A DNA stretch of 64,000 nucleotides from Pelecanus crispus (Eukaryota; Chordata; Aves; Pelecaniformes; Pelecanidae): the NCBI RefSeq assembly GCF_030463565.1, contig NC_134653.1, forward strand, positions 32,735,150 to 32,799,149, given 5' to 3'. Each line of letters starts with the position of its first letter. The first letter of the stretch is position 1. The position numbers were made by a program, and so were the translations under genes. Of the stretch, positions 22,401 through 32,494 are shown in pieces. Under the pieces are notes generated by a model. That model saw only the letters and a program-made list of their open reading frames with translations. It was not told the origin of the DNA and ran no database searches.

Positions 22401-24310
22401 GAATAGCCTGTTACTTTATGATAAGCAAATGAAGGGGCTTTGTCTTACACAAGAGTAGAATTTAAAGCTGCTTTTTTGTCAGTTTTATTCATCACAGCAG
22501 AGCAGCATCTCTTAAAATAACAAGGCTCAAACCAGGAGAGGGTTTTGAAATCACTACCCTTCTCATAGTTGAGCTAATTGCTGTTTAACTCCTCTCCGCT
22601 ACATAGCAAGTGTCTCTCTAAACACAGCCAACTCAAAGGTCTAAGGAGGCACAGCAAACTAATAAGATCCCTGCTGTTGCACAGAATGATAACCAGAACG
22701 CAGGTTGCTCAGTGTCAATGGGGTTTCTACCTCTGGCTTCAGTGAGAACAGGGGATTTGAAATGTATTTAAGAAGAAGAAGGTAAGATGTTTACGAGGGT
22801 TTTTTGTTTGTTTGTTTTTTAAGCAGCCACTTGCAGCTGATACCTAGAATATGCCCAAAAATCAAATTGCTTTTTAAGTTGATATAGATTCCCTGAGCTG
22901 TTGTAACTGGACTGGGTACAAATGGTGGGTGGATCCATTTTTTAAAAGTGTTGTAGCAAGATCTTTGCTAAATTTGACAAGTGAGTGGGGCCTGCAGAAA
23001 GTATTTTATTAGCTTTATTAAACTTGGGTTTCAGTTTATATCCATTTAACAAATCAGACCTCCAGATTCACCAATTACAATACAATCTTTACAGATACTG
23101 AAACATAGGAGACCACTGCTTTGCATTTTCAATTTAAAAATGATGCAGAGTATCACCAGAATTATTCATCTCTAGATACATATTCCTCTTCATTTAGTCC
23201 TGCATGATTCAAATATTAAACAAATGGAAAGCTACCAGAGCTTTGGGGAAAAACCAACAACCAAATCCCAGTCTTTCTAGCTGGTGGCTTTGATACTCTG
23301 CTCTGGTTTGCCAGCGTGATTTTTTTTTTGTGTACTGTAAATCTAGTTTTATAGTAGTGACACTTAGTTGCAATGTTGGCTTTAAGTAGCCATTGACTAA
23401 CAAACTCTAACAAGGGAAAAATTATGGTGCAATTTTTCTTCCTGCCCCAAAGCCCTGACCCTGCAGGGAATCACAGCTTTAGGTGAAGCAGAAAGGTCAA
23501 ATTTAGTTCCGCACAGTGGTGAGCTTCCCCGAGAGCTCCTTGCAATGAGAGCCTCCACTGAAATGGCAGCAGACCATGAGAGTCTAGGCACAGAAGTGAG
23601 GTGAAGATGGTAGGAAATATAATTTGTTTTATTATATCAACTGCAAGAGCACTGATGTAATGGGAGCTGAGGCAGGGCATGGTCAAGACACAGTTGTTTC
23701 AAATGCAACCCAGTAAGACAAAAGGGCATGCACACAGCCATTTTAGACTTTGTTACTGCTGCAATTGGGGGAGAGTAAGTGAAGAGGCCACTGATGGCAG
23801 AGGAATCCTAAGTATCCTAGGAAGACAGAGTGTCTCATTGGCAAGGTGGCAAGGGCAAGGCACTGTTTACCAGCCCACTGATCTGCAGTAGCCTGTCCCA
23901 TGAAAAAGCACAGGCTGCAACCAAGTAAATCATCTCATTATCTCACTGTTGACTCTGCTCCTTCCAGTCTTCACTGCCCCTCCAAACAAAGTCCTAAACT
24001 CAGCCAAGTTCATCATGTTTCATTCAGTCCCAACCACAAGCACCAGCTTGGGTGTAAGACAGGGACCTTCCCAGGGAGGTCACTGCATCATGACTCACAG
24101 CAGCTGATGGCCTTTGTGTGACAAGTGAAGGGCATACGGGTCACAAGGCACTGATCTTGTTGGAAGAAAACTACTTTTCTGGTAAATCAGGAATAAAGCT
24201 AACATTATAGGGCCAATTCTCTTTCTTGTCATTCCCAATTGCTTTGATAATGTCATGTAAAGTGTGGATATAACCCTTTAGACAGCTAATATGGATCCGA
24301 AGTGACTTAC
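16434..24310 (-). other. PITPNM2: Intron between exons 15 and 14
   Basis: 7,877 bp, the largest complete intron. It contains homopolymer runs (about 16563-16577 A, 19868-19881 T, 20141-20153 A, 21641-21652 A), a (GTTT)n stretch near 22802-22820 and an 11-bp tandem duplication at 17430-17451. The 150-codon plus-strand frame at 17037-17489 has no recognisable domain. No gene seen. Confidence 0.85.
17430..17451. repeat. 11-bp tandem duplication
   Basis: CTGGTATGGCA occurs twice in tandem. Confidence 0.85.
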
Positions 24311-24481
24311 CCAGAACAGCAGAATTGCCATCACCCAGTGGGAACCTCTGGTAACGGGGAATATTAAAGGGCGGCAAAAGGTAGAACTTCCTCTCCAGAA
24401 GAGGCTCGAGGCGTGAAGCAGATGGGTCTGCAGGGTGGAACAGGTTATAGACCTGCTGACAAGCTGGTCTGAGCTGAAAGA
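24311..24481 (-). CDS. PITPNM2: PITPNM2 coding exon 14 (DDHD domain, residues 730-787)
   Basis: 171 bp, donor GTAAGT. The frame requires the upstream of two close acceptors (CTTTTTAG, then TCTTTCAG eight bases on), giving [20 protein letters not shown], then [20 protein letters not shown] and [26 protein letters not shown] is the conserved first DDHD block; D748 is the likely first Asp of the name-giving quartet. The same block is found in DDHD1, DDHD2 and SEC23IP and is linked with lipid or metal binding. Confidence 0.95.
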
Positions 24482-24873
24482 CTAAAAAGATGAAGAAAAA
24501 ACTCCCTCAAGTATCAAAAGGTTATTTGTTAGAATATTGTAAATATTTGTCTGTAAAAAGGGCAACTGTTGGGTTAAAAAAAAGTGCTAAGGATTCATCA
24601 TCTCCCTCATCTTCCAGTTTAGTCAACTGAAACAATTTATTACAGTATTTATACACTCAAGAATTGCCCAGTATTTTTAATGTTTGGAAGTACATTGCAA
24701 ATAAATTGTATAATCAGTACTGGCTAGAGCACACAATGATCTGCTTCATTGTGGTGCAATAAATATTATACATAAATGTTTGGGTTTTACCAGTTTGTCT
24801 CATTACTGGATTTGTACCAGGAGGTGCTTACACCATCCAGTAAGTGAGCTCAGCAGTTTACATCAGGACTTAC
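24482..24873 (-). other. PITPNM2: Intron between exons 14 and 13
   Basis: 392 bp, AT-rich, with nothing recognised other than splice signals. Confidence 0.9.
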
Positions 24874-25049
24874 TGTCAAGAGCTGGAATGACAGTTTTTC
24901 GCAGGGCAAGAACCAGACCCAAGGGAGAACCAAAGAGGAAGAAGTCAGTGATCTCAAATTCAAACTTTCCAATATTTCCTCCATCCAACATAGTAGAGCT
25001 ACTTGATCGCCTGGATCCCGGGTCATTTCTCAGCACACTAGAATGTAAA
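24874..25049 (-). CDS. PITPNM2: PITPNM2 coding exon 13 (start of DDHD domain, residues 671-730)
   Basis: 176 bp, acceptor TGTTCTTGTCCAG, donor GTAAGT. The first half continues the Ser-rich linker ([20 protein letters not shown]). The second half starts the DDHD domain with [20 protein letters not shown], then [20 protein letters not shown] is a strong family signature. The preceding intron is 4.8 kb and the following one only 392 bp. The last base is the first base of Ile730. Confidence 0.96.
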
Positions 25050-28000
25050 CTGGACAAGAACAGGAAAGAAAGTCAAAATTTTATTCACGCTGTTTTTTCA
25101 TAATTGAAGGCCAGATAAGTGATTGACAGTGAATATAATTTCTATCTCTTTAGTGACTGTAGTTTTACTAGCCAGTAAAACATTCCCCCCCAAAATTACC
25201 CCATTTCATTGGCATAATTTAGACTGTACAAATCCAAGCTTCAAGTGGGTTCATTTACACACTCCTATCTCCTCAAAATGTTTTTTTCCTTTGAGGAGTC
25301 AAAATCTTGGTTATTGCTAGCAGAACAGTCATTTGCAAGAGAAAATAACCAGCAAGCCAAAATTACTAGAGTAGCAGGGAAAAAAAGCAGGGGAAAAAGG
25401 TTTACAGTGATTCACTCCATTACACACGTTACTGCTACATTTTCTGACTGTCAACATTTGAGTTCCTTCCATCACCTTATTCTCAAATGTTACGGAAAGC
25501 TGTGCTTACCCATTTCTTCCTCGTGGAAGTAGTTGGACAAATGTTATAGGATTGAAAAGGAAAAAGAAAACGGGAAAGGAGAGAGAAGAAGAAAGATCAA
25601 AATCTGCAAGAGGGTTTCTAATATCCTTGTGCACCAAGTTTGCACCACAGCTTCCATGCATGCATATGGCATTCACTGGGAATGGGAATTTGGGGTAATT
25701 AACTCAGTGGCCATATGGTAAATTGTATTTATTGTGCACCCAGGACTCTCCTACTTCTCTTCTGCCCATGAGGCCATATCCATCAAGTTACTACCAAACT
25801 AATTCTCAACCCCAGCCCAACAACTCCAGGTAACTGTACTTAAAAAGAATAATGAGATAAAACATGTCTAGCTTCCCCCCCGACCCCTTTCAGGTGTCAA
25901 ATGTCTTTGTAAAATTGAACCTGTGTGCAGTGCAGGCTGGGCTATACACAGGTTTAACACAGAGATTTAAATTCACATATCGCTTAGACACTGAGGAAGA
26001 AGCAGCAGGAACTCTTAGATGAAAAACCCAGGAATCCATCCCCACATTAGGAAGCTGTGCTTCTTTGCAGTCTAGATCTGGGATTAGACAGTGGAATGAC
26101 AGATGGGTAACACTAATAACCTGGTTCACAAAAGGGTCTCTGAGATTCTTCTGTTACCACCCAAAAGCAGTAAGCTGCAATTTCTTCTGCTCTCCAGATT
26201 CTACAGATTCAGATGGCAGCCTTGCCAGGTTATCGTCGTTATAATTAGAAGTGGAGAGTTGAAGACAGAGTACCAGCAGTGACTTAACAGGGTGTTTGCA
26301 AACACTTTAAAAAGCATCTGAACAGATTCTATACAGTATGGAGGATAAATGGATACCACAACAGTTGGGTTGGATAAAAGGTTTACTGGTCTGGAGTCAG
26401 GGATGATGCAAATGCAAGTCTCTTGCCAGCTCTGTGGCCCCAAGTCAAAATCCCAGGTGGCCACCAGCACTTGCCGTGTCTCTGCATGCAATAGCACTTG
26501 CTCATCAAGGCCACTTCTGAACACAGCGTGCTGGCTGCCCGACTGGGCAGCGACATCCCAGCACTGCTGTGCTCGTGGAAATAGGGTGCTCATTCCCCAC
26601 CATCTGTAGCACCAGAGCAGTTGCTCACACACACTCCTCCTCTGGGATAGCCATTCAATAAATGAGCAGCTGCAAATACTCACAAATTTGCGAAGAAAAA
26701 TGGGTTTCACTCGGACTTTGTTTTCCTGCTTTGGCAAATAACGCATCATCCCAGAGACAGCACCTCTGCCGACCACCACTCCCAAGGGATGTCAAAAAAA
26801 ATCCTTCTCATCCCTCACTGTCACATATTCTCTGAAGGTGCACACATGCACAGTACTATTCTCCTGGTTGCCAACCGCAGGGAAATAACAAGCTTACTTA
26901 TGCCAGACATACGTATCATGGAAAGTCAAAACAGTGATGTCAAAAGTGAGAGGAACAGGAGGTTACAGCAGCGACAGCTAAAACGAGCGCGTTCCCATTT
27001 CTGTGATGTGAATGAGCTTCCCCGAGATCACGCTGCCGAGAGGCGCAACACTGAAACACGTTTAAAACCAAGCCACCTTCAGTGAAGCTACAATTATTTT
27101 AGCTGACAAGACTGCAATGCATTGTTTGCTGTGTGTAAGGAATACAACGTTATTTAGAACACGTTCAGTTTTGCCAAAGACAGAGCGACAGCAACGTCAT
27201 TCAAACGAAGGCTCAAAAGGAAAGACTATCCTGATGGCAGATGTGCTAAGGCAGGATGGGTGCAAGGGTTTTTTGGTGTATTCCACCCATCTTCCCACAG
27301 CATCTCTTCAGGGGGAACAGAAGAGAACGAGAGCACTCATACTGCTAAGCAATTTGGACAGCTTCTCTCCTTTTACTGGGAACTTGATAGTCTTTTTAGC
27401 AATCAAAAGAAATGAGAGCCAAGGGGAACTCTGAATCTGTCATGCTCCAAGCAACCTACAGTGCCCTGTTCTCCCTTTAAAAAGCAGCAGATGTACTGTG
27501 TGCATTAATTAAACAAGAGCTTATGGATTTCAGAAGCAAATCAACTCATTTACAATAATACAAGTACAGCACAGCCAGAAATAATGTAGTTGTGCAGAAG
27601 GACTGAATTTAAAAATAAATGTGTGACTGTAATCTCCAGATGCTGCTCTGGCTTGCTGGGCATTATCCCAGGGAAGCGGGTAGGTCTGATACATGAATAA
27701 AATTGAGTGTCTTCGGCACAAGTGGAAATCTGCAATCGGCACGGACAGAAAGGCCCCCATATGCCAGCTTGCCCGTCTGCTGAGCTCATTAGGAAAACCT
27801 GGCTCTGTTCTGCCAATCTCCTGCGTGAAGCCGCATCACATCAGGGCTCAGTTTTCGTACGGGAAAAATCATTACTTAGTGACAGAGAGGCCGAAGGGGC
27901 ATTCTGCTGATGAGTGTGCTGCTCAGTAACGACGGCTGTAAGCACAAGGTCCAGGGCCAGGTCCCAGTGTGACACCCTGCTGTCACACACGAGGGGAAGA

Positions 28001-28158
28001 GGTGAATCACTGCACCCCAGCCTCCCCTGCACCAGGGAGCGGGGGGGAGAGATGCGGAGAGAGCTCATACAGCAGCTTCAACCTGCCCCTTTCCCTGAGG
28101 GAGTCTGGCTGTTGAGCTGTGGGGAGAGACCCATTTTTGACCTAAGGCCTAAAGGCAG

Positions 28159-28194
<36 letters not shown>

Positions 28195-29846
28195 TATAAA
28201 ACCTTAAAAGATATAAAGGTGCACCAATCCATCAGCGCACTGAACACTGACAGTCCTTGCCAGGCTCCCCCCAGGTGCTTCATGTTGGGAGCAGGCACAG
28301 TGGAGCAGCAGGGACTAGGACAAAGCTATTTGAAACAAACTGCATTCCCTTATCCATGCCAGGCCCAGCACTTATTCTAAACTGGATGTAAAACTGCAGC
28401 AAGATGCCAGCCCACTTTCCTTAACTGAGTCCGTGCTCCTGAGGTCAAGAACAAGGAGGAAAAAGAGCACATTTTTACATGACTCGTATTTTCTCCTGTA
28501 ATACAGGAGGCTGTTTTGATAAGGTAAAAACAAGAGACTGATTGCCTTTTATTAACCTGCTGGGAAATAGCCGAGAAGCTTATTGTGGTTTTTGTAAATG
28601 CAGCTGTCTTTCTGAATATAGTATCTCTGTGCAGCGACGACATTCACTTTGATACTTTCTCTCTCCTGTGAATCTTTTACAGAACAGCCCTTGACATGGC
28701 AGGACAACATGAGACCCTGTGCTGGAGCAACGACTGCAAGTAGTGAAGGAGGGGCAGAAGTGCAGGACAAGCCTCGGGCACAGTTGCAATGCAGATAATG
28801 GCGTTTGCTGGGTGGGACATTGCTCCCCAATATCTGTGACATGGAGGAAGAGGGATTAAGAGGATGCTGCAGTTCCTCCAGGCCTGCAGGGGGAAAAGGT
28901 CTGGGCTGTCCAGTTCCACAGGCTGAAGATGATTCAGCCAGAAAAAGCCTCCGGGCTTACAGAAGTAATCGCTGAACAATCAGCGGCAACGGAAAGACTG
29001 CTATGAAAATTTCATCGGTTATGTTAATGGATCAGTTTCTGAAAGTCCATTTGAAGAAGCTTAGGAATGTGATCTTGGGGGCTTCAACAGCGAGTAACAA
29101 ATTTGAAACACGACCTTGGTGCAACAGAGCAGCCCTGGCAGGGGACAGAATACAATTCCCTGTCCCTGCTCCATACAGGGGACTCGGGTCGCTTTGCCAA
29201 ACAGTCACACAGGCAGAACAATCCTCACGTGCAGTTGAAGGTTGCTCCATGAACCAGCCAACCAGCTAGGGTTCAGGATGGCTCATCCAGAGCATCCTGC
29301 CACTATGACAGCATAAACCTGCTCCTGCAACAGGAAAGGGCACTGCAATTCAATCTCACACTTGAACTAGGCCAGAATTAAAGGCATACTCAGCTCACCC
29401 CCACCTTTCCCAAGAACAGGCCAGCCAACTCAAAAATCGTCTTTCAGAGGTGCTTTGAAATTAAAACACTGGATTCCCAGTTCTGCTTCACCCTCTTCCT
29501 TCATGCTGTCTCTACATTTGCTTTATGATCTCCATCCTGCAGCTGCAGCACAGCAAAGATGCAGTTACCCAACTGCCTCGGCTGTCAAGCAATAGGATGA
29601 AGGGTTTCTTGCTATTGTAATACAGATGCAGTAGAGCAGCTGGATTCTCTCACTGCCACTGAGCAATAGTGCTGTTAATTTTTTTTTTTTTTTTTGCATA
29701 GACAACACACTGAAATCTATACCCCTCTAAATTAAATGCTTTCCTCCACCTTGCTTATCACAGGATAACAAAGCAACATTTGGGTTTCACAGATGCACCA
29801 ATCTCAGCTCCTGAATATTGCTGGGTCTGTCCGTCAAAAATCTTAC
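25050..29846 (-). other. PITPNM2: Intron between exons 13 and 12
   Basis: 4,797 bp. It has an A29 run (28164-28192) and a T run near 29679-29695. A 194-codon minus-strand frame at 26201-26785 has no family signature. No gene or named repeat recognised. Confidence 0.85.
28164..28219. repeat. A29 run followed by a GATATAAA duplication
   Basis: Twenty-nine A, then GATATAAAACCTTAAAAGATATAAAGG, in which AAAGATATAAA occurs twice. It could be the decayed tail of a retroposed sequence or simple slippage; no body is recognisable upstream. Confidence 0.7.
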
Positions 29847-30058
29847 CTTGAAAGAAAGGCTTGGTGCTGCTTTATCGTGTCCAGTTCATAGGTTGATGAA
29901 TCACTCCTTTTTCGTGGCAGCTGCTTCTTTGAATCTTCTCCGTTGCTACGGGGAATATCAATGTTGCTCCTGCTGAGGTGTCTGCTGGCTTCCAGATTAG
30001 AGCCACTGGAACAATAGCTGTTGTTCACCGTTATTCCAGGAGACAGAAGGTCTGTATC
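29847..30058 (-). CDS. PITPNM2: PITPNM2 coding exon 12 (Ser-rich linker, residues 601-671)
   Basis: 212 bp, acceptor TTCAAATTGCAG, donor GTAAGA. It encodes DTDLLSPGITVNNSYCSSGS, then EASRHLSRSNIDIPRSNGED and KKQLPRKRSDSSTYELDTIK. The basic patch LPRKRSDSS is conserved in PITPNM2. In mammals, as I recall, a glycine-rich expansion interrupts this exon after the VNN-like position; here there is only NSYCSSGSN, so that expansion is absent or was never gained. Probably a disordered loop between the elbow and the DDHD domain. Confidence 0.95.
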
Positions 30059-30421
30059 CTGCAATTTGAAATACATGGATTTAGCACTCAGGCAGCTGAA
30101 TCAGGAATACACCCACATTATAACCTTCTCTTTCCATCCTCCTTTCCCCATCTACCCCAAGATCCAGTTGAGGGCAACACCGTATCTCAGACCAAACCAC
30201 TTCCTAAGGGTGTGGGTGAAGCTTCACACCAGAGAGTGAAGCATCCCTGTTCAGAGCAAATGCACCTAAATTGAGACTTGTATGCACCTTAAGACACCTT
30301 TGCCGTTGATAAGGAATGGAGTCTTTGTTGTTTCATGAGAAGATCCTTACTAAAAACAGGAGCCATAGAGGCGCTGCAGCCAGCAGACCTATTCCCAGTA
30401 GACACTGGGAGCCAGCATTAC
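30059..30421 (-). other. PITPNM2: Intron between exons 12 and 11
   Basis: 363 bp; nothing recognised beyond splice signals. Confidence 0.9.
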
Positions 30422-30541
30422 CTGGACACTCACAACGCTTCCTCGCCGACTGCTGTTCTGGCTCTCGGACACAGTCTGATTGCTGTAGCATAAGGCATCA
30501 AATCCCAGGATTCCTCCAACACAGTCCCCTACCAAGCAGAC
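30422..30541 (-). CDS. PITPNM2: PITPNM2 coding exon 11 (lipase-like elbow, residues 561-600)
   Basis: 120 bp, exactly 40 codons in phase 0; acceptor CTTTTTCAG, donor GTAATG. It reads [20 protein letters not shown], then [13 protein letters not shown]. The GDCVG segment (565-569) sits where related DDHD phospholipases carry the GxSxG nucleophile elbow, but Ser is replaced by Cys. RRGS (Ser595) is a basophilic kinase type motif. Because the exon is in frame, skipping would remove the elbow cleanly. Its donor is weaker than its neighbours'. Confidence 0.95.
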
Positions 30542-31569
30542 CTGAAAAAGGCAACAGAAGTAGGGGAGGAGGAAAAAAGCCCCTTGACTTCAGTTCAGAG
30601 ATGACAGTTAAACGGAGTGATGGATTATACCCAGGAAAGCTACAGTGACAGGATGCCCAGTGCTTTCATCAGTAAAACTACTCTGTCGATGACCATCCTC
30701 TCATACCCTGCAGAGTGTCATTAGCTCACATAGCTAATGAGTTCTGGCTGTCCCCACCAGCCAACTGGAGCGAAGTGAAAGCAACAGAGAGCACTGATCA
30801 TGGTGCTAACTCCAGCCTCAGAAAACCAAGCTTGATTCCCTCCTTGCCAGCTGTCCGTGCTACTTCAGGCAAGCTTCCCTGTGCTTCTGCCCCCTGTTCA
30901 TACCCTGAGGAGGTCAGGCTGTGCTGCCTCTGAGCAAAGTGAGCAGACAGGTGCAATAAAAAGCACTGAGAGTCCTGGGTAGGAGAGGGATGTCCAGGGC
31001 CCCGGGCACAGCGCTGGCTGGGAAGAAGCTCAGGGTGGATAAATGACACTACAGCAGTGCAACACAGCAGCTAGTTCAATAGCTCAAACCTCGCAGAGCT
31101 AGAGAGTCACTTTGGTCAGAGGTGTAAGGCTCAGTCATGGTCTTTTATAGGGTGCAGCAGCTGCAGAGTCTCAAAAAAGAAACCCACTTCAACTCCAGCG
31201 TGAGCTGCTGAAGGTCCTTTAAAGATGGGGAATGCTTAAAAAGCCTTGGTTTGCAATGGGAGCAGACATCATCTTTACTAACAAAGGTAGCATTCCTGAC
31301 TTGGAAAGGTGTGTCGTGCTGAAAATTGATTAACTTCACAGCTTTGTAGCTTCATTTCTGAACACAAGCTCAGACTTCGCTTTGAATCCCAAAGGCTTGG
31401 GACAGAGCGTAAGCAATAATCTCTCTCAGAAAGAAAGAAATGGAAGCACAACATTTTTGTTATTGCAGCTCAACACTGTCATGTTTCCATCCCTCCTGAG
31501 AGATTAATGGAAAAGAGAGCTTCAGAAGGAAATTGCTTCACTTGCTCTCCCTTTCAGCTGCTGGCTCAC
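30542..31569 (-). other. PITPNM2: Intron between exons 11 and 10
   Basis: 1,028 bp; nothing recognised beyond splice signals. Confidence 0.9.
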
Positions 31570-31759
31570 CTGGCCGTTGAATGACATGCCCTCCTGGGAT
31601 CTGATGAACTCGCTGTAGGCCTGGTTGGCTCTGGCAATGACTGTGGCTACTGCTTCTTGGTACTGCGGGGATGATGTTGCTAGCAGAGGGAGTGCAGCAA
31701 GGGGAATGTGATCCTGGCTGTTGGACAGGCAGCCTTCATCGTAACTATATGGGCTGAGG
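31570..31759 (-). CDS. PITPNM2: PITPNM2 coding exon 10 (central region, residues 497-560)
   Basis: 190 bp, acceptor TTGCCCTGTCCAG, donor GTGAGC. It encodes [20 protein letters not shown], then [20 protein letters not shown] and [20 protein letters not shown], ending FNGQ. Very close to mammalian PITPNM2 as I recall it. The long helix ([19 protein letters not shown]) probably packs against the sheet next to the lipase-like elbow in the following exon. The exon is separated from exon 9 by only 490 bp, so these central exons form a tight cluster. Confidence 0.96.
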
Positions 31760-32249
31760 CTGGACAGGGCAAGAGACATTGGAAATATTCAGCCTAACAC
31801 ACAGAATGGGGAAAACCATCTGCAGACACGACAGTCAGTCCTGTGGTGCGTTAAAAGAAAGCCTCAAGATAGAAAGGCCATTTATTCCACTGTAAATGGG
31901 TGAGAGCTTAATAAATCTTTCCCTCCCATCAAATGTAAATCTTCAAGGACAACATACTTACATTGACAGAACAACCCTCAGACAAGGAATTAAAGCCTCA
32001 GTATTTATTGGATTAATTAGAATAAATCAATCTCAGAACTCTTGCTGCATGATTACTGTATTCACTGCAGCTAAGTATGAAATCGAGATTGAATGCCTCC
32101 CTAGTATATTAATAAGTACATTCTCAAAGCATGGTCAGAGCTTTCAATACTACATGCAGAACATTTCAGGCAAGCAAATAAAAAAAACCCCAAAAATCAA
32201 GAGCGAAATTTTATACGTGTCTCTCTGTGACAAAGTAGCATCAACTTAC
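31760..32249 (-). other. PITPNM2: Intron between exons 10 and 9
   Basis: 490 bp; nothing recognised beyond splice signals. Confidence 0.9.
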
Positions 32250-32494
32250 CTGGACACCAGCGAAAATGCTTCGGAGCAAATGGCTGGGCAAGGTACTAGC
32301 CTGATGGCAATGTGTCCAAGAGCAGCTGGGTAATGTACCCTCATCACTGTGTCAAACACTGTCGTGATGGTGTTGACATCCCCTTGCTTAGAGCTCTGGT
32401 CACCGCTTCCTGAGTCCAAGATGTTCCCTCCATGGAGTACCAAGAGGAGGACATGGATTTTACTTGGCTGCATTAATGGCTGCACTGATTCATC
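32250..32494 (-). CDS. PITPNM2: PITPNM2 coding exon 9 (start of central alpha/beta region, residues 416-497)
   Basis: 245 bp, acceptor TTCCCACCTAG, donor GTAAGT. It opens the conserved central region: [20 protein letters not shown], then [20 protein letters not shown] and [20 protein letters not shown]. The hydrophobic strand followed by LHGGN resembles the first strand and oxyanion loop of an alpha/beta-hydrolase fold, as in DDHD-type phospholipase relatives. No enzymatic activity is known for Nir proteins. The exon ends two bases into Ser497. Confidence 0.96.

Noticed and set aside
26201-26785. 194-codon open frame on the minus strand
   Set aside because: Intronic, same strand as PITPNM2, no family motif, no frame link to exon 12 or 13; probably chance.
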